Assembly (NCBI GenBank): GCA_019096195.1
Contig: JAGTXK010000108.1
Span: forward strand, 154,226 to 218,225
Length of the DNA stretch: 64,000 bases
Origin: Boletus sp. NGJ
Taxonomy: Eukaryota > Basidiomycota > Agaricomycetes > Boletales > Boletaceae
Reading direction: 5' to 3'
The position numbers were made by a program, and so were the translations under genes. Under the pieces are notes generated by a model. The model made no database searches, was not told where the DNA came from, and worked only from the letters and a program-made list of their open reading frames with translations. The stretch's first letter is position 1; every line of letters starts with the position of its first letter. This document shows, one piece after another, positions 35,985 through 48,507 of the stretch.

Positions 35985-36542
35985 TAGAGCCGGTGGCGTG
36001 AGGGGCATGCGTGCGGTGGGTCCTCTCGTAGATGTTCCCTCCTAGTTCGAATGCGATCGTTGTATCCCCCCTTCCTCATATTGTAGAGTGCAGAAAAAAA
36101 AATTGACCTGTTTCCACTGGGCACTAGATTTGGTAGTCTGCGAAAAGAACCGACCCTGGTTCTTGAGAAGCCTGTAGACTTGGCAAAGTCATGCAGCCTT
36201 GCCCCAGGTCGTGGAACGCAGACTAGACCGATCCTTTCATGATCTCCACGGCTAACATTCAATATCAAATTGTCCCTACTAACATGGAGTACACGGATAC
36301 AGGTAATCAGAAACATAACACAATGCAAGTTGGGGATACGCGGGCAGCGCCCATTGAAAGTCAAGAAACAAGGAGGCATAGGAGCAGGCCATAATTCCAT
36401 ACGTCCGATAACATGCGCGGTGACGATTGTGAGCAGTCACGCCACTACGGTATTATGCTCCGTACCCCTGCTTGCCGCCCACGTCTCTGGTCCCTAGTTT
36501 TGCATCACGTTAGCGAAACGTATGACGCGACACACTGATGAG
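35985..36542. other. Intergenic between convergent genes
   Basis: This holds the 3' ends of the coatomer gene (+) and the oxygenase gene (-). I see no further gene in it. Confidence 0.5.
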
Positions 36543-37903
36543 CTACTCGATTTTTCTTTTTTTTCTTTTACTGACCTTTCTGTTATTGATTCTCTGGTAC
36601 TTGACTCGCCTCGCGAACCACTCGGCAGCGGTCGAGCCAGTTTCAAAATCGCGACCAGGGTGCTTCTGTACGGCGTCCGCAATAAGAGGACTGTCCTCCA
36701 CGAGCGCACGGAGGACCTTGGAGTTGCCTGGGCGAGTGAAAAATACGAGAGACCAACGCTCGTGTTCACCTTGGATGCCAGGGGGAGGGACTACGCGGTG
36801 GATGTTGGACTGGAGGATACCTCCACTGAAGACTGAGAGTGCATCGCCAATGTTGCATACGGCATGACCAGGAAGGGGCTGTGTTGCGGTACGCGTGAGT
36901 GTTCCTGGCGCAAACATTCAAAGTTTTGATGGGACAAACCTTGACGTAGAGCCACTCTGTGTGACCAGGAGGGATTACTTGCAAGCCGCCGAGCCTGTTA
37001 TGCAAGAAGGACTGCCGGACGTTATAATACATTAATCTCACATAGGAAGGCCAAGGCATTCCGCTTACCAGAGATCCAAAGTCTGTGTGAGCTCCTAAAG
37101 TCGCCTTATCCGCGACTGCCTTTCCAGGCATCGGTGGGGATCTTATCACCCGAGATTCGCTGCCGCTAGGCTCTTCGTGGGAGTGCAGCCGCTCGAGTGT
37201 GCCTTTTGGTAAACCGAGCTTATCATTGAGGATGCGCAGGACCGTGTTGTTGACTTCGAGGGACTTGCGCACGAACGGGGCCACGGCTGTCGGAATTGCT
37301 GCAGTGGTTGGAGGTGGGTACGTTCTGTGAACAACATTTGGGAAGGCGAGCGCGTCGTCCTTGGAGACGTTGATGAACTCGACGGCGTCCAGTTGGCTAT
37401 CGTAAACGTTTCATCAATCAGCAACGCGCAATCGCCACTGCGACTGACTCACCCACTAGCATCCACCGCATTTGCTCCGGCTTTCTTATATCTGATAAAG
37501 TGGTCAGCGCTTCTAGATAAGGATGCCAAGTCAAGTGCTGGTACGCACCCAAACGACCGCCCCTCGTCTCCCTGCTCAAACTTCATCTTCTCCTCGAGGG
37601 GGAGCGCCATAGTCTCAGCACCCATGTCAAACATATCGCTTGTTTCCTGTTCGGCGCCATGGTTCTTGAGACTAGGGCGATGTCAGGTGCCAACTCGAGC
37701 AGCCCAGGAAAGGCTATGCGGCATGATCTTGACTTTAGGATGTGGTATTTCATCACTTACTACCAGAACCCAATAGATGTTGCAGCCTCCCAGAGACGAT
37801 CGATCTCGGCGGGGTCGCCGGCTTTAAGCAAGTCAAAGTCTATGACAAGCAACGGGTGGGCGTGGACATCGGCCGGAAAAGGGGGTAAAACCGTTCCGGG
37901 CAT
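36543..37903 (-). CDS. 2-oxoglutarate/Fe(II)-dependent oxygenase, IPNS-like
   Basis: This is a soluble non-haem iron oxygenase of the isopenicillin N synthase-like superfamily. The start MPGTVLPPFPADVHAHPLL leads into the DIOX_N domain (EIDRLWEAATSIGFW, then YLKNHGAEQETSDMF). The Fe-binding facial triad is visible as His and Asp in LGAHTDFGSL (near 37080-37110) and the distal His in LQSNIHRVVPPPG (near 36790-36830). The 2-oxoglutarate-binding Arg is in ERWSLVFF. Exon 1 is 37903-37761 (donor GTAAGTG); further introns interrupt the N-terminal half. The C-terminus WFARRVKYQRINNRK is typical of fungal members. The substrate cannot be told from sequence; relatives include gibberellin- and efrapeptin-type oxidases. 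It lies convergent to the coatomer gene. Confidence 0.85.
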
Positions 37904-40850
37904 AATTATTCAAAACAAATTCTTGGAGGCTTTTGAGCAGGAATGGTGGGAGCTTTATCTTGACAGTCGATGCAATGCGGACGTCAAGGACGTGGATGGG
38001 ATCACCTGCTGATTGGCAGCGTCATTTATATTAGGGGTTATTCTTGGTAGATGGCACTCCACGGAATCGCGTGACCATCCCTCATTGTTATTATTGACCT
38101 CGCCACGGGGTCGCCGACTGAGTCATGCCGTTCAGGCGGCACTGCGGAAGTGAACGACAAATGAGGTGTTATTTTTTTGATTCATAGCGGCAGAAGTCCT
38201 TGTGACCCTAACCCGTGTACTAGTAAGTAGCTCATAATTATGTAATGCATACGAGCGGCACTGCGAAATACCTTGATTTCCATCCCACTAGGTTTAGGTG
38301 ACAAGGCGGCGGGCGGTGTTTACTCAAGTGCGAGTGAAACGTACTGGAAAACGCGAAGACAAGCTGGAATGATTAAGACGACATCTCAGCGGAGCCGGGA
38401 CTTAAAGGTTGAAGCTGAAGGTTGAGACTGTAACATGATATCGTGTCAGGCAGTCTGCACGTCGGCGAAAAAATAAATTATCATGGACCGCATGTCGGTT
38501 TGAACTTGGAAGTATTGAAGCCGTGAAGGCATCAACTAGTGTCGTGTTCGCGTTTTAACCACGAACTGACTTGTTGTTTTGTCGTTATGATACAACTGAC
38601 GAACGCAGAAATTTCTCACAATTTATTTTTGAAGTTTAAAATAAGTCCGTGAAACGGTGCGCAGTCAACGCGCTTAGCGCTATTCCTCCCAAAGCGACTG
38701 CCTGAATCAAGCCTTGAGCTCGTTCAACTTCGTATAGTATGTTCTATCAACTTCTATGTGCTTACAGCAGTGATTCAGTACTATGGAAGTGCATTCTGCC
38801 ATGTGCATGAGCTGCCGAGTAAGGGATAATATAACTTACAGTATTGCATACTATCAAACAACCAGAATTGCAAAACTCGAGTTACACTGGCAGGAGTATG
38901 ATGATATGTTGTAAATGAGCTTTCTGCATCGTTTTTTGTGAAAAGAAATGGTATCGCAGAAGTGAAGATAGATCAATGGAGTGTCAACAAAGGTACAGAA
39001 AGATGCCCCAGATGCTGAGAGATCCTCCAAGACTCTAAAGTCCAATGACAGCAGGAATGAAAAGATAGGGGAGGAGCGTGACTCAGTACCGTAGATGGTA
39101 ATCACGCTGTCGGCACAGTTTAGACTCCGCCTCGACTCATCTTCGGCTGCGGCACTGATAGAACGCCAATTGTACCATGCCGTTCAGCGGAGAAGTTCTC
39201 GGATCTCAACGGACGATTTGCCGTGTGTGACAGACCGTGACAAATCTTTGCAACACCTGTCCAGCCAAATGCAGCCGCTGTGTGTCAATCACTGAGTGAT
39301 ACGTGAGCAGTTAGCCGATACGTTTCTACATCTATCCGTATAATACGGTGCCGGATACAAAAAGGTAAGCCACCGAAGTGCTATTCTCAAATTACTGAAA
39401 AGTTTTCCAACACTGGTTGTTTGATGGTAGTCGCAATTTGGTTCATTGCCCTGCCACAAAGATATTGATTTCCGCTTGTCGTCCACGGTCGGTAACCGGC
39501 CTGAGGCGACCAGCCCAGCCGCTACTCTTGCTAGAGATTGGCGCACAGACCAGTATTGCGGGGATATGGAACCACAACTTACTACGACTTCTACTCGGCA
39601 TATTCCGACTGCTTCTCTTGGTGTGGACTTCCATGTTTCGACTACACAACCATAATGGAATCTGAGAATCGGTATCCAACGACAGTCCGGGCGCTGATAT
39701 TGACTCATCATACCTTACCGGTCACCTCTCGAGTAAAGATTCTGTCCGATGATCTATCCCTGGGCCATGAAATGATACTTGCGCATTCTTGCTTCTCATT
39801 CCACAATGCGGCGCACACATGCTGCTTGATGTGTACCTGGACTCATACGAGGATCCTCGATGGTTGAGACTCTCATAATTTATGCTTGATGAGATGAAAC
39901 TTCCGGATTAGTCGTAACATTTGCTGCAACAGCCTCTCTGGATTTGTATCCACAGCTACGCGACGATATTATCTCCGGATGCTTGCATGTCTTGGCAAGA
40001 CATGAAGTGAGCGCGCACCTCAATGTTGAACATGTGTTGTATCAGGAGTCGACAATCCACCGCGTGGATGGCGTTACCTGGGGCGCATTCTCAGGCCGAG
40101 ACAGCTGAAACTCCAATGTCGCCGTCACCATACTGAGCAACTTCGGTGCAGGGCTGTTCTGTCCCCTGAGTGGGGCCCTGCTTGGACGGCAATGATTTCT
40201 ATTAGCCTTCCGTGCCGTTCGGGACTCCGAGCGGGAGAGGGGCAGGGGCTGAGTTATTTGAATTCAATCGCTTCTGGACTCTGAGATCAGTGACAGCGAA
40301 TGTGACATGCCGCCTATCTGTCGTAATGATTCATTTTTCCGATCATCCCAAGCTTTTTGTCTTCCTCCGAGCGGCGGCAAGCTGGGGCTTCGATGCTGGC
40401 CTCTGCCATAATGTGCGTGTGTCTTCTATTAATGCAGTACAACTCTTAAGTACTGGCTTCACAGATTCAAGTACGGAGCTCTCTGTAATGGAGTCGGGTG
40501 GTGTGCGATTACACTCGCAGGGTCACAGACCTAATGGCTATGGCCGCCATCGCTCGGTTCGCTCGTGAGATCCGAATTTTCCCATTGGATGTAGCACGTC
40601 GAGCCAAGAACTGTTGAAATTTAGAGATGGCGTTCACCGTGATCTGGGTTTATGAAAACCTAACGAAATATGACGGATAAAGAAACATTTGTTTTATGGA
40701 CTGCCCAAACTCTCGATATCGATCTGGCGTCAATGAGGACAAATAACGTACTTACAAAAGGTTCGACCCCGCCAAAGTTCTAACCCTCAGTGATCCTCCG
40801 GCCCACGTCCTCTCGTTTGAATTTCTCCCACCAATTCCTGTGTCCCCAAG
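37904..40850. other. Long intergenic stretch, no gene recognised
   Basis: About 2.9 kb without a supported gene. Several frames of 60-140 codons occur on both strands (39289-39711 minus, 39538-39867 plus, 40212-40568 plus). They overlap each other, show no domain, and lack splice-linked neighbours. It could hold regulatory DNA of the divergent oxygenase and DUF6534-type genes, or an orphan gene I cannot recognise. Confidence 0.4.
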
Positions 40851-42899
40851 ATGGTGACTGTTGCTGGTGATGTGACTACCGTCGCTACGGTATACGGCTC
40901 AATCCTGCTTGGTACTTGCTTTGGATGCGCGTAAGGTCTCAGCAACACTTGATTATCGTTTCGCTGACGAATGTGTAGTCTCACTGGCATTGTCTTTGTA
41001 CAATGCGTTCTGTACTTTAAACTATACCCCGGTGACTTCGTATGGACAAAAGTTTTGGTACGTCGAAGTTATTCATCTCTTTTAAAAGACAAGTTCACGA
41101 ACACCTTTTCAAGGTTTTCGTGGTTTGGGCATTCGACATGATGCACACGATTTGTATCGTCACCGCCGTTTGGGAGTCAGTCATTACGAATTTCAACAAC
41201 CCACAAAGTATGGACATGATTCCATCGTAAGTTGTCCGTTGCCCCTCGTTGCAATTGGTACTCAGCTGTTCGCAGCGCACTTGGGGTATGTATTGGGTTT
41301 TCTACGAAAGGATTCCCCGACTGGACAACCCTTCATAGCTTTCTGTGGCCGTAACAGCTGCTATTACGTTCATGGTTCATTGGTCAGCTCTCCCTTGTAG
41401 TTCTCCAACTCAGGGATACTGAGGGACCTATACTGTCACAGCTTCTTCGCAAACAGGATTCGGATGTGTAAGAAGTGTTCGACGTGTCCCCCACATTGTT
41501 AATCTATTTACAGTGACGAAAAGGTGGTACATCGCCGCTCCTGTGGTATGTCTACTATCCTTGTTTTTCATCTAATTTATACAACGATGTCACTTTAGGT
41601 GTTCCTCGCATTCCTTCGTCTTCGTGAGTGACTGGTTTGAGCGTTGATGAGTTGCTCGCTAACAATTTACTCAGTTTCTGCTTGCAGTAAGCGCTTTGCC
41701 TTGAACCAATAGTTGATTGACTTCATGTTCCTCGTGAATCATATAGTATCAACCAGCGAGATGTACGTCGTGGCACTCTCGATCGTCAATTATTCTTGAT
41801 CTAAGTTCTGTGCAGCATCCACTTAAAACGGTATTCTTTGTTCATCAGGCCGTATCCTGCGGTATGAGCCTTACATGTGTCACGTTCGCTCTGTTTATGA
41901 GGCTCTACAGTGGATTTTTACGACAGGTGTCACGCTCTCCGCTTCGGTAGAGTTCATCATCACTACAATCATGGTCATCTTTCTTGGTAGCAGAAGGACT
42001 GGATTTGCTAAGTAAGCAACACCGTCGTTCATCTCGACAACTTCTCATTGTAATCACCCAGTATGAACCACGTCATCAACACCATGATCTTATACACTCT
42101 GGAAACTGGTAGTATCACATGGTACGTGTATATGTGAATTACTCGATGATTCGTTAACTTGACCTCCCGTTAATCAGTCTCGTGACGATAGCTTCGTTGA
42201 TCTGCGTTCGTCTGCCCGTCCCTCGTGGTTTTTCTGAGATTGACATTGATGTATCCCAGTGGCTTATCATGCGTCACAACTTGATCTTCCTCGGGATGCA
42301 CTTTGCGATTGCGAAACGTACGTTTTGAAATTCAACTGCTAGGAATGAACTGATCACCGCTCATAGTATACGCCAATTCGCTCCTCGCTACGTATGCTTG
42401 TCCGCAAAGCACAGTGATCATCACTGAACCCACTCCCATCTAGACTAAACATGCGCAAACGTCTCAGAGTTGACCGCATGTACTCAAGCGAGCGAGAGCA
42501 TAACAACATGCTTACCCCGTTGCCCACCCCTCTCAACAAGACTCATTTCTCGGTACGTCGTTTTCCTAGATTGTCCGGTACAGCTTGGAGTGATTTGTGT
42601 ACTCATGAGTGATCCGTGACAGAATCGTGTGCTTCGCCCAACTGCGACACAGAAGAGTGTACGTATTTTTCTTATTTTCATATCTTCCCATTCCTTACCG
42701 CTCTATGTTACAGCTTAATGTCAACGTTGAAACCACCATCGTGTCGCAGATTGACGAGAGTAAGGACCATTGCGACATTGAGATGGCAACAGACGCCTCG
42801 CCGACTCTCGCCGTATTTGACCAAGATGGGAACTACAAAGTTTTGGATCGAGAAAGTTCAGACACAAACGTGACTGAAAAATATCAGCCCATAGCATGA
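40851..42899 (+). CDS. DUF6534-type multi-pass membrane protein
   Basis: This is an integral membrane protein of a large basidiomycete family with unknown function (DUF6534). It starts MVTVAGDVTTVATVYGSILL and continues TGIVFVQCVLYFKLYP, VFVVWAFDMMHTICIV and LSVAVTAAITFMVH, each a hydrophobic segment. Later come VEFIITTIMVIFLGSRRTG, INTMILYTLETGSIT and the family landmark VYANSLLATLNMRKRL near 42365-42455. The cytosolic tail ends in NYKVLDRESSDTNVTEKYQP. The first exons are 40851-40930 and 40979 onward. The gene is split by many short introns; near 41660-41820 some exons are tiny and their edges uncertain. No pathway role can be inferred. Confidence 0.75.
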
Positions 42900-44049
42900 T
42901 GATGTTGATTGTTTTCCCTCTGATACTTGGATGCCTTTCTCACTGCTGCAACATATTTTAATAGTTCCTTTTCTCTACTGAGTCCTACGTTCGTTTCCTA
43001 TCTTAAAATTCGTGTTTCGCTCTACTTCCAGTCCACCTCTGCTTGTGTATGATTTTTTTTTTCCAGTCATGTCCCCCGCATAGTGATTACGTGAAATTGT
43101 ACCCAAATATAGGGATATATATGGGCAATGTCGCCCGCGCAAATGTCAGACTCGATAGCAATCTCCTCCGTCTATCTGAGGTGTCTCAGATTGATCTTGG
43201 CCCAGCATAATCGAATGTCACTGCAACATGAAATACCTGATCAAATATTGCATATATCTCATTTAATCTGGCGGAATTAATGTGACACGGGACGTTCACC
43301 GGCACCTTCTTTGGTTATACTGTAGAAGATTTCATAATGAGCTGTCATCCAAGCCTAAAGGATCTGATAGGGACTCATCGATGCGGCACATGCAGGTGCG
43401 TTCGTGAGCGCTTAAATTTTATCAGGACGGTCCTCTTCCAGCCCTGACTGAGGAGATAAAAGCGCTGGAAACCAAGGACAATGGGCCGATCCAAAGGGCA
43501 GCAGTTCAAGTGTGTCAGTGGGTTTTTGTTGGAAAATCATACCGGTACTACTATGCGGAGGGTCCCCCAATACCTGAATGGAAGATCAATCAAGGTGCCA
43601 GCTGAGCGCAAATCATTACGATAGAGTGCATTTTTCGGGTAAACGCTTGATCGTCGTCATAAACCCTCTAACTTACTACAGTAGCGGGAACGACGCGACT
43701 CGACTTGTGGGCACTGACAACCTGGCACCCTCGAATAATTTTGGTACCGTCCCCCATCGTGTCTTGTCTGCGCTTATTAGGACCTGTCTCGCGGACAACA
43801 ACTTCCCCTGCACAGGGTACATTCACACGTCCCGTTCACGTGCTTTGGCGTGTTTTCCGTCAGCAGTAAATTCGGGGTAGCCTTCTGCTCGGAGAGATAT
43901 CAAGACATCGGCCCGGTCACCGGCTACGTACATCGTCTCACACCTCACACCAAACGCCTTAAATAGGGGACCCGCCAACAGCGGCGGGTCGTGTGCCCGG
44001 CCACCCGATCACACACGCACAGTATCATCACCATTCGTTGCGTTCGACC
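42900..44049. other. Intergenic, with one weak open reading frame
   Basis: This is mostly non-coding between the membrane-protein gene and the aldo-keto reductases. From 43408 to 43605 (+) a 65-codon frame without ATG reads PALTEEIKALETKDNGPIQR and later YRYYYAEGPPIPEWKINQG. That has a protein-like composition but no recognised family. A GTGCGT donor and TATCAG acceptor just upstream would make an intron of only about 30 nt, which is too short to trust. Confidence 0.3.
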
Positions 44050-45750
44050 ATGTCCGTCGTCAAGCTCGAATTTGATCCTAAAAACATGCCCTTCCGAAGG
44101 CTTGGCCCCAGTGGTCTCCGAGTTCCGGTGTTCTCTCTCGGAGGATGTATGCCTCATGACGTTGGATAGGTAGACAAGGTCGCTCACGTTCACGTTCTAA
44201 CACAGGGCTCACTCTTGGAGGAACCATCACCGGTGACCCCGTCAAGGTTCGTCTTCGGGAGGTTCTGTCTCGTTCGTAGTGAAGATCAAGCGTCTTCTAT
44301 CAGGACATCATCAAAGTCGCCTTTGAGAATGGCATCAACATGTTCGATACGGCTGAGGCATACGCCAAGGGCAAATCTGAACAGGAAATGTGAGCCGGAA
44401 CTCTCGTCCGTGTCCGTCCCGTAAGGTGTCTGAACAACAATCAGGGGACGTGTTATCAAGGAACTCGGTCTCCGTCGTACCGACCTGATTATTACTACCA
44501 AGTTGTTCTGGGGCGTCCACGGTGGTCCGAATGACGGTGGTCTCTCAAGGAAACAGTATGTTTGTGACAGATGGAGCCCCACCACAACTCACGTTCTCGT
44601 AGCATCATCGAGGGAACCAAGGAGTCTTTAAAACGCCTTAGTCTTGACTATGTTGACGTTATCTTCGCTCACCGTCCAGATGTGTCAGGTGAGGTATTTG
44701 CTGTTATCTAGAGCGGTTTCTGACGATGACATTCTCCAAACAGTACCTATGGAAGAAATTGTTCGGGCATTCAGTTGGGTGATTGAGAAGGGCTGGGTAC
44801 ATTTTCTAGATTTCCAGCTATGAATGCTTATTCGACTGTTCATGCTAGGCTCACTACTGGGCAACATCTGAATGGTCCGCATATGACATCGAGGAGGCTC
44901 ATCGTAAGCGTCATGGGATGGAAGTCGCGTTGTAAGCTCACCGATGCATAGATGCTGCCACCAGATTTGGTCTACACGCGCCAATCGCTGAACAATGTCA
45001 GCACAAGTAGGTTGCTTCGCACTTGGCTCAACATTTTTGCCGACATCATGTTACAGCATGTTCCACCGCGAGCGCCCAGAGAAGGAGTACCGGTACAGTG
45101 GTGTTATTGAGTATGGGGGTGCTAACTCACAACTTGAATTAGCCCTCTGTACAAGAAGTACGCACTCGGCACCACTGTTTTCTCGGCTCTTGCAAGTGGT
45201 CTGCTGACTGGAAAGGTATGGTCAAATGACATAGAAATAATGGGGGTGTCCCTATTCATATCTCACAGTACAATGATGGTGTCCCCGAGGGTACCCGGTT
45301 CGCGACGCACTCAAACTTTTTCAAAGGGACAGTCGACAGTCTCCAAAAAGAGGAGGGTGTAACAAAGATCAGGAAAGTTAAAGAGCTCTCAGCACTCGCC
45401 GAACAGGGTGAGTCGATAGAAAGATCTTCGCAATTTTCTCTCCACTCACCTCGAACGTGAATAGAGCTTGGCTGTTCAGTCACTCACCTAGCTTTGGCTT
45501 GGGTCGCAAAGAATCCCAACACCAGTACTGTCATCCTTGGCGCATCCAGACCCGAACAAGTTCTCGACAACTTGAAGGCCCTCGAGGTAATCCCCAGGTT
45601 GACGCCGAAGATCATGGACGAGATCGAGGCCATTCTAGGGAACAAGCCGGCACCAATGGTACGTAGTATTCGGTGTTCTGGCGAACTACCCTAATCGATA
45701 TTCAGCCCACCTTCGGCCGTCCGCCTCTCGACCCGTTGGGTCGTCTGTGA
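44050..45750 (+). CDS. Aldo-keto reductase, Kv-beta-like, first of a tandem pair
   Basis: This is an NADPH-dependent aldo-keto reductase of the voltage-gated K+ channel beta-subunit type, probably cytosolic. The order is [57 protein letters not shown] (catalytic Asp and Tyr), [11 protein letters not shown] (Lys), [11 protein letters not shown] (His), [29 protein letters not shown] and the NADPH-binding [19 protein letters not shown]. All four tetrad residues are present. The end is [12 protein letters not shown]. It has about ten short introns, and the Trp codon of SLGGW is split T|GG. It lies 684 bp upstream of a close paralogue on the same strand. The substrate is unknown. Confidence 0.9.
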
Positions 45751-46434
45751 GCTACCATGAGGTTACATCTCGGACCATAGGTGACAACACGATAAGCACC
45801 GATGATGAATGAACGGGACATCAAAGTAGTGCTTACCAAAGAACTTTAACTGTGTAACCACTCCAGACCTTGTGACGATAAAAAAACGCGGGATGTGGAG
45901 CTCCGTGGACGCAATGCTACTACTATGAAAACTTTCACCCGCGGATGGACCGTTCTCGGGGAGTGCGAGTGTGATGTGGTGTGGCTTGTTATGAACTCGC
46001 ACGTTGCCTCCAACAAACGTCGCGCGAAACATTCAGTGATACGCATTCGTCCAGGCTAGCGTCTAAATAACGCCTCGTTTTTAAGCGAGTCACATTAATA
46101 ACGAATGCCACGTCATACTCACATGTGGCTCTGGCAGCTGATCTTAAAGTACCGACGACAGTCAGTGTCATTATTTTGTCGTCAGTGGTCCGACAAACCG
46201 ATATCCCACGTCTTATTAATATTCGTAAGCTCGTTCAATTCTCAAAGACCGTGGTATTTCCCTCACTGACAAGTGACCATTCCCTGTTGGTATGGACCTG
46301 TTCGTCGGTCCGATAGGTTCTTGCTTAGCAATGCAGGCTCGACTGGCAGCCTATATATTGAAATCCGATGTTTCAGCGCTGCGATCGACCTCCATCAGCC
46401 CCACTTCCCACTGAACGTCTACTGAGCGATTACC
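45751..46434. other. Intergenic between the two reductases
   Basis: No gene is seen. A TATATA-containing stretch near 46352 (CCTATATATTG) lies about 80 bp upstream of the second ATG and fits a core promoter for the downstream gene. Confidence 0.4.
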
Positions 46435-48084
46435 ATGTCCGTTGTCAAATACGAATTCGATCCCAAGGATATGCCGTTCCGCCGTCTCGGCCCTAGCGGC
46501 TTGCGAGTTCCCGTCTTCTCGCTTGGCGGTTGTGAGTAGACAACATTGCTGGGCGTTGATGGTGCCTCTGAATCATCAATCACGTGACAGGGTTGACCTT
46601 GGGAGGGACCGTCATCGGTGACCCAGTCAAGGTGATGAGCAAATGAAGTCGTGAGCATGAACAGGCAACCTGACGTGATATATCCAAGGAAATCATCAAA
46701 GTCGCCTATGAGAACGGAATCAACATGTTCGATACCGCTGAGGGGTATGCCAAGGGTCGTTCAGAGGTTGAAATGTCTGTATCCCTGATCTCTCTTTTGC
46801 TGTAAATTTGTTTATCGGTTCCCCTCAGGGGCCGTGTTATCAATGAGCTCGGCTACCGCCGAACTGACTTGATCATCACGACCAAGTTGTTCTTCGGTAC
46901 TCGTTCCGGTCCCAACGACACTGGTCTGTCTAGAAAACAGTAAGTCCTCTTCAGGTCCGGAGAAGTTATTTCTTACTCGTCATTTTCAGCATCATCGAAG
47001 GTACTCAAGCTTGCCTCGAGCGTTTGGGTCTCAGCTACGTTGATGTCATCTTCGCCCACCGTCCCGACTACACGAGTCAGTGTGCTGTTGTTCTAGTGGT
47101 GTATGTGCTGATACAACGTAGCTCCTATGGAGGAGACCGTTCGCGCATTCAACTACGTGATCGAGAAAGGCTGGGTAAGCACACTATGTTTAGTCGAGAT
47201 AATCCCTCATCTCTACCTCAGGCTTTCTATTGGGCAACGTCAGAATGGTCTGCCCGCGACATCGAGGAAGCATACCGTGGGTGAATTCCATGCTGTGGAG
47301 GTCATGTCCTGATAGTTTCATGCAGACATTGCTGACAAACTCAACCTCATTCCTCCGATTGCCGAGCAATGCCAACACCAGTACGTTTTGCCACCTATGG
47401 ATGAGAGATAAACCACTTAGCGTCAACTCAGCATGTTCCACCGTGAGCGTCCCGAGAAGGAATACGCGCCTCTTTACAAAAAGTATGCAATCGGCACAAC
47501 TGTCTGGTCGGCACTGGCTAGTGGTTTTCTCACCGGGAAGGTACTCCGCATTCTATCATTATCCGTGTGCGCTTTCTCATCGTGCGCCTTTGCTAGTACA
47601 ACAACGGCATTCCTGAAAACTCTCGTTTCGCTACGCACTCTGATTTCTTCAAGGACACACTCAAGAGTCTTAGTGAAGAGGAAGGTCGCGCCAAGATCAG
47701 CAAGGTCCAGCGGCTCACAGAGTTTGCAGAGACAGGTTTGTATCCGATAGCTGTTACGTATCTGGGAAACGGGGCTGAATAAATACCCAGAACTTGGTTG
47801 CTCCATGTCTCACCTGGCGTTAGCATGGATTGCCAAGAACCCCAACACGAGCACGGTCATTCTCGGCGCCTCAAAACCTGAGCAAGTGCTCGACAACTTG
47901 AAGGCGCTGGATGTCATTCCAAAGCTGACGCCGGAGGTCCTTGACAAGATTGAGGCTATTCTCGACAACAAGCCTGCGCCAATTGTGAGTTCGATTCTCG
48001 GAAAGCATGTAGTATTTGTTTACTGAAATACACTAAAAGCCCGCATTCGGTCGTCCGACGCTTGACCCCTATGGACGCGCCTAA
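46435..48084 (+). CDS. Aldo-keto reductase, Kv-beta-like, second of a tandem pair
   Basis: A paralogue of the gene at 44050-45750 with the same exon layout. It starts [19 protein letters not shown]. The tetrad is seen in [12 protein letters not shown] (Asp, Tyr), [10 protein letters not shown] (Lys) and VIFAHRPDY (His). The Kv-beta-like segments [36 protein letters not shown] and [19 protein letters not shown] follow, and the protein ends [12 protein letters not shown]. Compared with the first copy it has [11 protein letters not shown] where that has [11 protein letters not shown], next to the active site, so the two may differ in substrate. The pair arose by tandem duplication. The ATG context and the first intron (T|GG Trp codon) are shared. 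It is intact. Confidence 0.9.
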
Positions 48085-48507
48085 GGTTATACGACCAGGG
48101 CTGTAAGATGGAGGTAGTTGAATAGGTGTGTACTAGGAGCGAGCAAATTACGCGATTTTGCCTGCCACACATACTAGCCCCTGCACTTTGGTTTGAGAAG
48201 GGGCAAAGTTTTGCTTGCATACGCATCGTCAATGACTCTGACTGAAATTTGGTTGGGTGTGTGTAGAGAAGCGTCAAATGACCTTGAAAGCAACCGACTG
48301 GTAGTGAAGAGGTTACATTGCGTCATAAGTCCCGCGAAAACACCTTGACAATAACATGGAACTGGTGCAATCATCAATTTACAAACGAACATCCGGCGAA
48401 TGCACAAATGTATGCGTCTTGCCAGTGCGCACCCGCCGATGTAGTGCCTAGCCTACATGAACACCCTTCCTGAGGTGTTCAACGCGGTCGCACTGCAGCC
48501 AGGTCGA
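48085..48507. other. Intergenic, edge of the right WD40 cluster
   Basis: No gene is recognised. Similarity to the WD40 gene begins at about 48508, so the break point of the truncated copy 6 lies here. Confidence 0.4.

Noticed and set aside
40755-40790. tRNA-like GGTTCGACCCC stretch
   Set aside because: No acceptor stem or anticodon arm can be folded around it.
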